Shown here in pieces: positions 39,151 through 49,449 of a stretch of DNA of 64,000 nt (the first letter of the stretch is position 1; each line of letters starts with the position of its first letter). The notes under the pieces were generated by a model, which saw only the letters and a list, made by a program, of their open reading frames with translations, ran no database searches and was not told the origin of the DNA. The stretch is from Paramoeba atlantica (Eukaryota > Discosea), in assembly GCA_977017575.1 (NCBI GenBank), contig CDRNVI010000149.1, positions 434,001 to 498,000 of the forward strand, read 5' to 3'. Made by a program: the position numbers and the translations under genes.

Positions 39151-41150
39151 TCACTTTTAATAATTTTTTGTTCATTCTCTATTTCAAATGTTCTAGTGGA
39201 AAAGGGCAAACAACTCCCCATAAACATTTCATAATAGTGTAAGTCTTGATAACAAGTCAAACTATTGTATGAATAAACTAAAAACTGATTTGAGTGGAGA
39301 GATGTGAGGTGGTGGTGGATAAGATTATATTGTACTGTCCAAATCTGAAATTTTTTAGAATGCCCATACTTATTTAATGAAGTCAATGCAAGTTTTCCAA
39401 GTTGATACAGAAAGTGTGAAGAAGAGTGAATATTTTTCACTCTTGTTGGAACCTTCATCAATAAGTCAGATCCACCACCACAATCAAAACTATCATCATC
39501 AACAATCTGTTCAACTCAAGAAGATAGGTTTTTGATTAGAGCCTTTCAAAAAGCTTCTTTAACAAAATCACATTTATGGGCATGGCAACCAAGAATCTAA
39601 AGGATTTTTCTAGTCATTTGACTCAATTCTCCAACTGCTGCTGGGTTTGAAGGAGTATGATCCTCCATCACAGATCCAAAGGAAGAGAGGCTCAAAGAAT
39701 CTGAAAAGGACTGGGTTTTAGAGAATTTCTTTGCTAGATTTTGAAGACCATTTAAAAGAGAAAAAATATCCTTTGCAATTGACAGGGCATCATGATCAAC
39801 TGTTTCTCAAATACCTAAATTAACATGCCTACCTTTGCCCTGGATCCCAACAGAAAGAAGATTTTATCCTTGTGATGAACTTCCATCATGAGAGAGAGTT
39901 AAGGATTTTTATTCTTGAACTTATAGTAGTGCTTCTAATTTTGATTGGATGCTGCCTTCACAACAAATCTATTGGATTGTGGTTGGTGATGGAAGAGTAG
40001 GGTCTTTTTTCAAAAAAATTCAGAAAAATTCTCAAATTGCAGGAGAAATATTTCTCTGGGCCATATCAAGGGAAGAAAGAGAATTGCAATCCACCAGCAC
40101 CAAGTTCAAGAGTTCTTACCCACTCCTCCTCTTCTTCTTTTCCTTTTTCATCATTCTCCTTATCCTCCTCAGTCTTCTTTGCAAGCAAGAAGGTTATGAA
40201 ATGAAATTTCCTCAGGAAGATCAATCAAATGATGAACTTTATCAACAAAAAGATCAAGGTCATCCAACACTTTGATGTGTGGTGGGTAGCAAATAAAATA
40301 ACCACAAGCAGGTTGGCTTTCCTTGTTTCAATCATAACCACTTCATAAACCACCAGAAAATTCCCCACCACTTCCACAAAAGCAGATTGCCCAACTTTAT
40401 CAAAGAATTTGGGGGTCAATAAAGAAAAACAACCATTTTCATTCAAAACAAAATGTTCAACAACAATTCACAATTTTTGGTGTTTCAATCACTGGTTCCA
40501 GGAGGTCAGTCCTTCTCTAATAATTTTTCAGTCTAAAGCCTTTTCTAATTGTCTTCACCATTTCTCCTCAAACAAGGAAGGAACAGCAATGAATGGTCTA
40601 GCATAAGTCATTGCTTTGTGGTTTGGTCCTTGACAATATTCACACTCAACCTGTACTACTTTCAAGAATCACTTCTTTATGGGTTTCATGAGCCTTTTTT
40701 TCAAAAAAAAAAAAGATCAGTTTCAAGAAGAGGGTCTTTGAATTCAAAATCCAAAAGAATTTTGGGGATTGAAAGAAATACCTGCCTTAATCAGAGTTGT
40801 ACAACAATTTTTTTAAGCAATTTCAAGGGCCAGGATGATTCAACTCCAAAACAAAAGAACAAAAAAAGAAAAAAGTCTTTGTCATGGCGCTACCTGCACA
40901 ACTTTGGACATGTTTGCGCTCTAGAAAGAGAGAAAGAGTGGTGGTGAGAAAGGAAGAAAGGAAAGACAAAAGAAAAACAAAGAATTCAAAAATCCCAAAA
41001 GAGAGAAGAAGAATGAAAGAGAAAGAAAAGAAAAACAAAAACAAAGTGAAAAAAACAAAAAGACAAAAAAAAAAAAAGGAGGGAGGGGAGGAAAGGAAAA
41101 AAAAAAGAGATTTCAAAAGAAAAAGAAAAGAAAAAAAGAGAAAAAAAAAA
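39151..41150. other. Intergenic, no supported gene; purine tract at its right end
   Basis: Mixed AT-rich sequence. The minus strand at about 40190-40330 reads briefly as protein-like (ICYPPHIKVLDDLDLFVDKV) but is surrounded by stops and may be a transposon scrap. From 40921 to 41150 an A/G-rich tract begins that resembles the purine tract next to the 5S gene at 48574-48611. That would fit a single 5S downstream region split by the LINE-B insertion. Confidence 0.4.
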
Positions 41151-41953
41151 GACTTTTTCCCCCTTGAAAAACAACAAACAACAAACCACAAACCAACCAG
41201 ACCACCAATCACTTCCCACTTCATCCAAATCAATACCCACTCTCCCCTCTTGCTCTCAAACCCCACCTTCAAAAGCTCTGCTTCCCACCCCTGATGTAAC
41301 AAAAGATTTTCGAGATTGCCACAGCCATGCCTCTCGATCCTGGGCACCCTCAAACCAGATAGCACAGAAAACTTTTGGTTCCCAAAACTTCACTCAGAAA
41401 AGAGTCGCAGCCAAGAAGGAGAGCAAGAGAAAGAAAAAGAAGGAAAAAAAGAAGAGGTCAGAGAAAGAGAAAAGGAAGGAAAAAGACAAAGAGAACCCCA
41501 AAAAAGCAAGAGAGCAGGAGCAGAAACAACGAAGAAAGAGAGAAAAGAAAGGAAGAGAATGAAAAGAAAAAGAAAATAGAGGAGGAAAAAAAACAGGAAG
41601 GAAAAAGAATGGAAAAAAAGAGGAAGAAAGAGAAAAATCAGAAAAAGAAAAGAATGAAAGAAACAGAAAAGAAAGAGAAAAAGAACTAAATTGAATGGAC
41701 AATCCTCAGGCCCAGAAGACAACTTCACATCCTCCAAAATTCCTTGGCAATTGCTCATACTGAAGATGCAGAGGCCAACACCAAAAAGTAATAGTCTCCT
41801 GATGCAAGAAGTGCCTCCTTACATTCTGCTCCTTTTCCCACCACCTTGGGTTGGCACCTGTAGTTTAGTCATAAATTCGACTATGTCCAACCTTGGGGGG
41901 GCAAGTTCAAATCCCAGTTTTTCAATATTATAGAAAATTTTTCTGGTGCTGTA

Positions 41954-43745
41954 GCCAAATAAAGAAAATTAGTTTCATCTCTGAAATTGGTTTCAGTTTT
42001 TTGTTTGTTTTTGTTGGTTTTTGTTTGATGGCTTCATCTTGTCCAAGCTCACCTGTGCTCACACACAAGAATCTGTCACCTTCTTTGACAGAAAAGAAGA
42101 GAAAATCTATGGCCCTTCCTGTTGAGGTGATTCCACCGCGAGATTCAAAACTTCCAGTTCACAAACACACCCTCCTTCGTGAGACCTTTGAACAAGAAAA
42201 GTTGGTTCTCTGTCAAACCTTGGCAGAGCAATGTTATTGTTTTTATGAAAAATTGATTCTTGATAGTCCAGCTGAGAAAGAGTGGGTGATAACTTTCGCA
42301 GATGTGGGTCGTTTTTTTCAAATTGACCGACAGCAAGCCAGAAAACTTTCCAAGACCTGGGGTAACCTGCTTTCTGGAGCGAAACCAAAGATGCAAGGAT
42401 GCCCTGCAGAGATTGAACCTTCTCAAATCGATAAAATCGTTGAGTATGTGCAAAAATGTGATGAAGACCAGGTTCCATTGACCCAAACCACCCTCAAAGA
42501 TTGGATTAATACCACTTTCTCAAAAGCAGTCTCTTTCACCTGGATTCATTCCTTTGTTCAGAGTGAAAAACGACTTTTTCTTGTTGATTCAGAGCCACTT
42601 GAGTCAGAGAGGTGCGGTTTGCCTGAGGAGAAGCTGAAACAGAATGCAAAAGAATTGCAAGAAAAGATTGATGCTGCTCACCCTCAATTGATCATGAATG
42701 TTGATGAAACTGGTCTTGATTGCAAAAAAGATATCGAAAAACTTAAGGTTGTTTCGACACATAATTGCCCCCATACATATCGTTCCTCTCGAGGTGAATC
42801 CCACATCACTTTGGTGCCCACAGTTGGTATTACTGGGTGGAGTCTCCCAATTCTTGCAATTATCAAAACAATATCCTTTGTTTCAGACTTAGAGGTGATG
42901 TATAATCTCCCAGTGAATGAGTGGTGTCATGTAATATCATCTTCATCAGCGTATATCAACAATGAGTTATTTTCTTATTGGATTGATAAAATTCTTGTCC
43001 CAGGAGTGGCTGCAAGACATCGATTTTTGGGGCTCAAAGATGATACCAAAGCTCTTCTTATCTTGGATGGTTGTCTTGCTCATAGTGTTGCAAACCTTCA
43101 GGCCTTATCAAAACACTCTATTGATTTCCATTTTCTTGTTCCTCATTCATCACACATCACCCAACCCCTTGATCGAGGAATTTTTTCTGTTTTCAAAAGA
43201 AGGTTCAAATCAACCCATTGTTATGACACCAACAACAAAGTTGGGCAATGTCTTATGAGAGGGTTAACTGCCTTGCAACAATCAACAACATCAGTGGCCA
43301 TTAGATCATCTTTTTATCGGGCTGGAATTCAACTCAATTATTCTAATGGAATACCAGAGATCTCTGTGAATGTCCGTACCTGGTTAATTCAACGAAACTC
43401 TCCAGATTCAGACACTAAAGAGGGACATTACATCGATACCTCCAAGAAACAAAAGCAACGGACCAAGACTGTGATGAAAGGGCTCACCAAATCTGAGTTG
43501 ACTGCAAAAGAGACAACTTCACAAAAACAAAAGATAAGTCCAATTTCTAATCCTGCTTTGGCACAACAAGTCAACCAGGAGATTCACAAATTTCTGGAGA
43601 ATTCAAATCTGGTTTTGGAGACTCAACAACCACTTGTTTGTTGAGTTCTGAATAAATCTTTGAGTTGTTCAAATTTTATTTTTTTTGAAAAATCATGAAA
43701 TCCCGAAACCAATTTCAGAGACGAAACTAATTTTATTTATTTGGC
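41954..43745 (+). mobile_element. pogo/Tigger-like DNA transposon, apparently intact
   Basis: 1,792 bp. The terminal inverted repeats are about 41 bp with two mismatches (left 41954-41994, right 43705-43745), starting GCCAAATAAA. TA is duplicated on both sides (41952-41953 and 43746-43747), the hallmark of the Tc1/mariner/pogo superfamily. The intact SINE copy at 24278 supplies the empty site with a single TA. It encodes one uninterrupted transposase and carries its own AATAAA at 43651-43656. An orphan left end of the same family lies at 25466-25543. Confidence 0.95.
42028..43644 (+). CDS. pogo/Tigger-like (CENP-B/jerky-related) transposase, DD34D
   Basis: The enzyme would bind the inverted repeats and excise and insert the element at TA. 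It is 538 aa from the ATG inside the left leader; the frame is open further upstream only by extension into the terminal repeat and SINE. The N-terminal half (about residues 60-190) should hold the DNA-binding helix-turn-helix domains of this family (FADVGRFFQIDRQQARKL, then a second block TQTTLKDWI). The DDE_1 catalytic core has Asp226 in IMNVDETGLD, Asp347 in LLILDGCLAHS and Asp382 in QPLDRGIF, so all three metal-binding acids are present with 34 residues between the last two. The C-terminal 80 residues are Lys/Gln-rich. There is no stop or frameshift, so the protein looks able to work. Pogo-like transposases are the source of domesticated CENP-B-type proteins. Confidence 0.92.
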   Translation: MASSCPSSPVLTHKNLSPSLTEKKRKSMALPVEVIPPRDSKLPVHKHTLLRETFEQEKLVLCQTLAEQCYCFYEKLILDSPAEKEWVITFADVGRFFQIDRQQARKLSKTWGNLLSGAKPKMQGCPAEIEPSQIDKIVEYVQKCDEDQVPLTQTTLKDWINTTFSKAVSFTWIHSFVQSEKRLFLVDSEPLESERCGLPEEKLKQNAKELQEKIDAAHPQLIMNVDETGLDCKKDIEKLKVVSTHNCPHTYRSSRGESHITLVPTVGITGWSLPILAIIKTISFVSDLEVMYNLPVNEWCHVISSSSAYINNELFSYWIDKILVPGVAARHRFLGLKDDTKALLILDGCLAHSVANLQALSKHSIDFHFLVPHSSHITQPLDRGIFSVFKRRFKSTHCYDTNNKVGQCLMRGLTALQQSTTSVAIRSSFYRAGIQLNYSNGIPEISVNVRTWLIQRNSPDSDTKEGHYIDTSKKQKQRTKTVMKGLTKSELTAKETTSQKQKISPISNPALAQQVNQEIHKFLENSNLVLETQQPLVC

Positions 43746-44320
43746 TAGAGTGATTTGATTGAAGTGAGGAGCTCTTGAAGAAGTGTGAAAATCGGAACAA
43801 GTTACATCTCAGCCCTGTCTGCTAAAAAGTTGAGGATAAATTCCCTTGGAAGGAGCTTTGGATTATTCTCCCTTTTGATGTGCATCCTCCAGCCTGAACT
43901 TGCAGAAGTTCTAAAGTTCAGCATAAAGACCGACTGAACTAAGCTGAAGTTTAAAACTTCACCTCTCGTTAGAGGTTAAAAACAAACATAATTTAATGTA
44001 ATTCAAATGGCTTAGATTAAGAACTACTAATTGAATAAAATCTGCCTCAAAAAAAAAAAAAAATCCTTTTCCCACCACAGGAAGTCACAAACTCTCTGTC
44101 ACCCTCTTCCTCCCCCCCCCCCCAACCTCTCCCATCCCTAACCTCCCCTCCCTGCTCTCCCTCCAATCCCCCCTCCCACCCTCCCTCCCCAATTCCCTCC
44201 CACCCTCCCTCCCCACTTCCCTCCCCCCCTCCCTCCCCACTCCCCTCCCCCACTCCCTATCCCACTCTTCATCTCAATCTTAATCCTGATCTCAATCCCT
44301 CCAGCACCCCTCCCCCTTCC

Positions 44321-47300
44321 TGTAACAACCCTGAATGCAATGGTAAAGCAGAAGTTGGGTCCCACATCTCCTGTAACCACTGCCAAATGCATTATTGTTC
44401 AACACAATGCCACAACAGCACAGAAAACCATCCCATCACCCCTTTTCCTCCTCCCCCATCTCACCCCTCACCTCACACACCTCTCCACCCTCCTTCCCAT
44501 CCACCTCATTTGCCCCCCCCCAAGCCCACCTCACCACCTCCCTTCCCACACCCCCTCTCACTCCCCTCTCGCTCCCCCTCCCCAACAACTTTCCCACCGC
44601 CCTTCTTCTCATGGCCCACCTTCTTTTCAACAAACTCCTCCCTCCCTCTCCCTTATCCTTGAACTCTTCGAAAATGGCTCCTTTGAAGATATAGTCTTAA
44701 CTGTCCCCCGCTTCAGAAACTTGGATCGCACAAGAACAAGCTCCCTCCAAACATGCAGAGCTTGTGACCTCCTTGGACTTGGAATCAACCACTTCTTTGG
44801 TGGCCAACAGAAAAACTAAGACCTTACTCCCATTCTCTCCTCAGATTTCAAAAATGCTCAACAAACAAAGCAAGATGAGATATCGTCCCCCTTCTCTTGA
44901 ATCGCAAGTAGCACGGGGAGAATAGCCTTTCTCCTACAGTTCTGGCAACACTGGAAACCTGCACCACAGCCTTCCGAAATCTCGCTCACAAATGTCAAAG
45001 ACAACTTCTTTTTCATCTGTGGGGATGGATCTGTTGCTACCAACCCAAATGGATGGTGTGTTGGAAGCTCATCACTCTGTGTCGTTCATGAGAACAAGGA
45101 AATTGTCCACTCTCTCATCCATTCTCCCAAGCCCTGAAAACCATATTAACTGGAGAAACCGCAAGAACAACTCTTTGGCAGATAGGATCACAAGTTTAGC
45201 AGTACACAGAGGATGCCCTGACAACACCTGGAGAATCACACCCATCCTCGACCCAGACCCACAACACATCCAACAACTCTTCTTCAATCATGGGTGCTCT
45301 ACAACCCTTCCTCATGGAAGCAAAGAAGAGACTACAATGAACTTCATCCTCTCTCTTGAAGGAGACTCCTTCTCAAAACACATCCCCCTCCGCTACATGG
45401 ACTCAGTACCACTCTGCCTTCGTGATACAGTCATCAAAACTTTTTGTGCTGTACGACACCTCTTTCATAAGATACCCCAACTCCTGATCCTCCTCCCAAA
45501 ATGGATCTTTGGCTGCCTTAGAAGGGGTACTCGAGGAATGAAAGAAGTGAAATCTCGATGCACCATGGTGCGAAATTTTGAGTGGGAGAGACTCCACAAA
45601 AAACTTGAGGGTGAGCTCAGCAAACTCAAGCAAAAGAGGAGGCAGAAGTCCACCAAGAAAACCAAGGCAGACCAGATTATTGAAGAGGTCAGAAAAGGAC
45701 ATCTCTCCAAAGCTGCAAGGAAGCTTCAATCCAAGAGTGGATTCAGGGATCTCTCAGTCCCAGAAAATCGTGAAACTGCGAAGAACCTCTACCCAAGATC
45801 TGAGCAGGCGTGGACTCCACCAGATCGAGCCGAAATTCCTGACTGGAAACCAGCAATCCTTGAACAAGATGAGTTTCAGTCCTTTGACTCACTTGATCTG
45901 GCCCTTCAGAGACTTCCAAAAGGCCGCACACCAGGGCTCTCAGGAATGTCTTATGAGTTATGCACAGACCGAGAACTCCACTCAACCCTCAAAGAATTGA
46001 CTGTCTTAATCACCAATCAAAAACTCAATGAAACCATACACAACATCATGGCAACCTCTCTCTTCATTCCTCTGGCAAAAGGGGACAAAGGGATCCGTCC
46101 AATTGGTGTTGCTGAAGTTCTCAAGAGGTGGGCAGCGATTGCACTTGTTCTTGAAGTCCAACACGAGGGAATTCCTGAGAAATTGTCCCATCAGTATGGT
46201 GTATGCTTGCCAAGTGGTGCAGAAATGGTCCACAAAGCAATATCACAGCCTATCTCCACCTCCACCCACAACATTATGCCACGGAACTGGACATTGTTAA
46301 TGCCTTCAATTCCATCTCAAGAAAAACCATCTTTGAGAGCACAGTCCAGCTGGCCCCTGTATTACTTCCATACCTCTACACCTTCTATTCTTCGGCAACA
46401 CCCCTCACTCTCTCATGACCGGAACCACACCCTCACCATGGAGGAGGGTGTCCAGCAAGGAGATCCCCTCGGGACAATTTTCTTTTGTCTGGGATTTCAT
46501 GGAATCCTCAATCCAATCTTTCAGAAGGTTGATGCTCCACCGAATGCACTTCTTCTTCTCCTCTTTGTCGATGATATATTTGTTTGTGGGAGCCTGGTTG
46601 CCATTGCAGAAATCACCACTCAGATCCAGAGTGTCCTCCCAAATGCCAACCTCAAACTTGGCACAGAAAGGGGCAAAATGGTCTGTTTCTCTCCCGAAGC
46701 GCCCAGGAGCAATGACCTCAAAAATCTTGGCATTGGGAAGGCGGAAGTAATCACAGTTCTAGGGTCACCCATCGGGCTGAACACTCAAATTTCCAAGTGG
46801 CTTCACACCCTTGCTCGAGAATACCAACAAGCATCACAAGACCACTGTTTAATAATGTTCTCCAACCCCCATGAAAGTCTCGAGCTTTTTGTCAAAACCA
46901 TCACACCCAAACTAACATACATCTGTCGCACAACACCTCTCTCTTTAACCCCTTTCCAAGACTTCATCAAGCAAACCACTACAACAAACATCAATTACCT
47001 CCTCAACCCCCTCCAAGTCCCCCACCTGCATCCAAACAAAGAACTCCATCTCTCTCGAGTAGAAGCTGCAGGCCTTCCAAAGTCAAAAGGTGGTGGTGGC
47101 TTGAGCTACTCTCAGAACACCCACCAAGCAGCCTTCCTTGGCTCCTGGATCTCAGTCTACCAATCCTGCTCTGAGTTCAACCTGAACTTATCAACCTCTT
47201 TGAAGACTTCTGGAAGAGTGACTCACCCCAGTGCCAGGCTCTCCACCAAGCATATGACCATTTTGAAAGCTTCATCTCGAGCAAGTGGAAACTGCCAAGT

Positions 47301-48540
47301 GGTACCTCTGTCCATGAGCTCCTAACTCGATTGACAGAGCCACCATCTGACTCAATGGGCACTGGAGAAAACTACAAACCACAGAAGAAGTTCACCTCCT
47401 GTGAACTTCAGGATGTCAAAAAGAAGATCATGGACCCAACACAAGACAAAAACCTCTGCCGTGCAATCCGTGAGAATGAGGTTGGCCCCACCACCCACTT
47501 GTGGATGACAGCCTACCCAGACAAGGACACCTCTGGGCCAAAGCCATATCGAGCCTTAAATGCTGAAGATTTTCGCTCAGCCTACCGATGTAGGCTTGAC
47601 ATAGTTGACCCACACCTTGGGGCTCTCTGCGAACTTGGGACTGTCAAGTGTGGATTCTGTGAAAAAGAACTCTGTGCTGCATCCTCCCTCCACCTCTCAG
47701 ATTGCACCAGTCGTGGAAGAGGAACCACACAAGAAGACACCATGCTCTCTGTGATGAACTCAAGAACATTGCCAGCTGGGCGGGAAAAACAACAATCTGA
47801 GATGGAGCCTACCGGCCAATCGGGAAGTGTCACACAAGCAACCTGATCTTACAATCTGCGAGTGGCAAGGCGACCAGGATCTGTGTATTGATGTCTGAGT
47901 TGTGTCAACCCACAAAACCCCCCACTTTTGCTGTGTGATCCAAACACCCACCAAAACCCACTCTGACCCCCCATACTCAACACCCTCTCACCTGCTGCAC
48001 ACCATGCCAGGATCATGAAATGCAGAGAATATGTGGACAGATGTCTGACTGAAACAGACTTTAATGCAGGAAGGGGCAGAGACACCCCTGAGGAGAAACA
48101 GACCCTTAAACAAATAACTCTTTCCGTTTCTCCAAGGTGAAGTCATCTTCCTTCCAGCATCTTCATCCTCAGGTGGTGGAATATCCCCTGACATTAGCGC
48201 ACTCCTACGATCCCTCGCCTCAATTGCCCTCCAAAACGACCGGGTCCTGGATGCCAACCCCCTCCCCCTCTTCTTAAGAACAGCAAAGAAGAAGATTTCA
48301 GCTGCACTAATGAAAGCAATGGCAAACCACATGATGAGCATACAGGAAAATCTAAAACCCAGCAACCCCCTTTTGACCCATCACTCTCTGTGCTTCTCAT
48401 CATCTCTCAATCCAAATGACATTTCCATTCCCCCCTCTTCTTTCCACATGTACTACCCCCTTTTTCTGCAGTTCCTCCTCTCACTGGGTGAGAACCATTC
48501 CCTTCTCTTACAACCATCTATTTCGAATAAAAATCTCTTT
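44321..48540 (+). pseudogene. LINE-B polyprotein: MYND-like finger, reverse transcriptase, restriction-like endonuclease; frameshifted
   Basis: Domains in order. At 44321-44430 a Cys/His cluster, CNNPEC...CNHCQMHYCSTQC...H, has MYND-finger spacing, followed by a Pro-rich stretch. The main open frame, 44992-47325, carries KGRTPGLSGMSYEL, KGDKGIRPIGVAEVL, motif B EEGVQQGDPLGTIFF (about 46440) and motif C LLFVDDIFVC (about 46560). Motif A, ELDIVNAFNSISR (about 46290), lies in another frame, entered near 46230 and left near 46405. From about 47180 coding continues in a third frame with FRSAYRCRLDI and C-x2-C...H-x2-C (to about 47720). Then come RHHALCDEL and PDLTIC...CIDV-VV in further frames, which resemble the PD-(D/E)XK-type endonuclease that follows the reverse transcriptase in R2-like elements. 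A last helical segment with ISPDISALLRSLASIALQ lies at about 48190-48320. At least five frame changes; not functional as read. Confidence 0.72.
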
Positions 48541-48541
48541 C

Positions 48542-48576
<35 letters not shown>

Positions 48577-48600
48577 AGAAAAAAAAAAGAAAAGAGAAGA

Positions 48601-48607
48601 AAAAAAA
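48601..48607 (-). terminator. Pol III terminator of the 5S rRNA gene
   Basis: Seven A on the + strand, so seven T on the minus strand, starting four bases past the 5S 3' end. Confidence 0.75.
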
Positions 48608-48611
48608 GAAG

Positions 48612-48729
48612 GTCTTCAGCACTCGGGATTCGAATGTGGTCACCCACCATTCTACTAACCGAGCCCACAGCTGCTTAACTTCCGAGTTCTGATGGGATCG
48701 GGTGCTTTCAACTGGGTATGACCGAAGAC
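48612..48729 (-). rRNA. rrn5S: 5S rRNA
   Basis: About 118 nt on the minus strand. The ends pair (GTCTTC with GAAGAC). The conserved internal blocks are present: CACCCGATCCCATCAGAACT, then CGGAAGTTAAGC (which includes the box A of the internal Pol III promoter), and the later GGTTAGTA...GGTGGGTGAC region. It is a structural RNA of the large ribosomal subunit. The gene stands alone, with no second 5S copy nearby and no link to the 28S at the window start. A LINE-B tail lies 38 bp past its 3' end. Confidence 0.95.
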
Positions 48730-49449
48730 ACTTTTCTCTTCTTTTTTTTCTTCTTTTAATATCAATCCAAATTAATAAAAAGAAAAGAGAAAGAGAAAAG
48801 AAAGATGAGAGAAAAGAAAGAAGAAAAGAGAAAAAAGAAAAGAGAAAAGAGAAAAGAGAAAAAACCTCAATGGAAAGAGAGAAAAAGTGGTGGAATTTCA
48901 AAAAAAGAAAGAAAAAAACAAAGAAAAAAAACAAAGAAAGAGAAGGAAAAAAAATTAACAACCCACAAAAAGAAAGATAAGAAAAGACAGAAGAAAAGAG
49001 AAAGAGGAAAAAGAAAGACTGAGGAAAACCAAAAAAAAAACAAACGAACAAAAAAACACAAAAACAAAAAAAGAAAAACGGACCTCTATTTTGGGTCCGA
49101 ATATGATGGACCTCTATTTCAGGTCCTATCAGCACTTTTTTTCTTTTTTTTTTTTCTGTGTGTGTTTTTGGTTGTTCTTTCAGTGATTTTTTTTGTTTTT
49201 TTTTGTTCAATTTTGATTGGTGTTCCTTCTCGCCACACCCCACCCCCCCCCCCTCTCATTCCCTCGTGAACGACAACAAACACAATCAACCACACCCTCA
49301 GGTTTTGTTTTTAATTCAAAACATTTCTTTTTCTGGATAACTTGAAACAGAAAAACAACAATCAATCAATCAAAATATGGTGATGAGAGTTCAGTTGATG
49401 TTGATTGTCGAAAGAGAAGAAGAGTGGTGGGAAGTCCAAAACACTGAGA
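48730..49449. other. Purine-rich spacer upstream of the PB1-domain gene
   Basis: 48780-49075 is an A/G tract. 49080-49126 holds two small hairpins. 49130-49260 is T- then C-rich. 49260-49449 would be the promoter and 5' leader of the PB1-domain gene; I see no clear TATA or initiator element. Confidence 0.5.
49080..49126. repeat. Pair of tandem GGACC hairpins
   Basis: GGACCTCTATTTTGGGTCC (49080-49098) and GGACCTCTATTTCAGGTCC (49108-49126) are near-identical 19-mers, each able to fold by its GGACC/GGTCC ends, separated by 9 bases. Confidence 0.7.

Larger units (their letters stand above)
41830..44078 (+). mobile_element. tRNA-derived SINE, copy 2, split by a transposon; 15-bp target site duplication
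   Basis: The SINE runs 41845-41953 and resumes at 43746-44063. The exact direct repeats TCCTTTTCCCACCAC at 41830-41844 and 44064-44078 show that it inserted into LINE-B. Its tRNA-like head (box A-like TGTAGTTTAGTC, box B-like AGTTCAAATCC) and tail (AATAAAATCTGCCTC plus A13) match copy 1 at 24278. Joining the two parts at the TA restores the uninterrupted sequence seen in copy 1 (GCTGTAGAGTGATTTG). Confidence 0.93.
41150..48573 (+). mobile_element. LINE-B: non-LTR retrotransposon containing nested SINE and pogo element
   Basis: The 3' end is firm: AATAAA at 48526-48531, then a tail of 29 A at 48545-48573. The body has higher C content than its surroundings and encodes a Lys-rich segment, a MYND-like finger, a reverse transcriptase and endonuclease remnants. 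The 5' end is uncertain. I place it near 41150, where the purine tract AGAGAAAAAAAAAAG gives way to C-rich sequence. A similar AGAGAAAAAAAAG follows the 3' tail and could be the target duplication. Without the 2.2-kb SINE/pogo insertion the element is about 5.2 kb. It lies 38 bp from the 3' end of the 5S rRNA gene, in opposite orientation. Confidence 0.7.

Noticed and set aside
40880..40935. Possible small RNA gene in a short CG-richer stretch
   Set aside because: No cloverleaf, no Pol III boxes at proper spacing and no match to a known small nuclear RNA core.
41893..42027. Upstream extension of the pogo transposase frame
   Set aside because: It begins in the SINE and crosses the inverted repeat, so it is chance openness; the ATG at 42028 follows the leader and fits the family.
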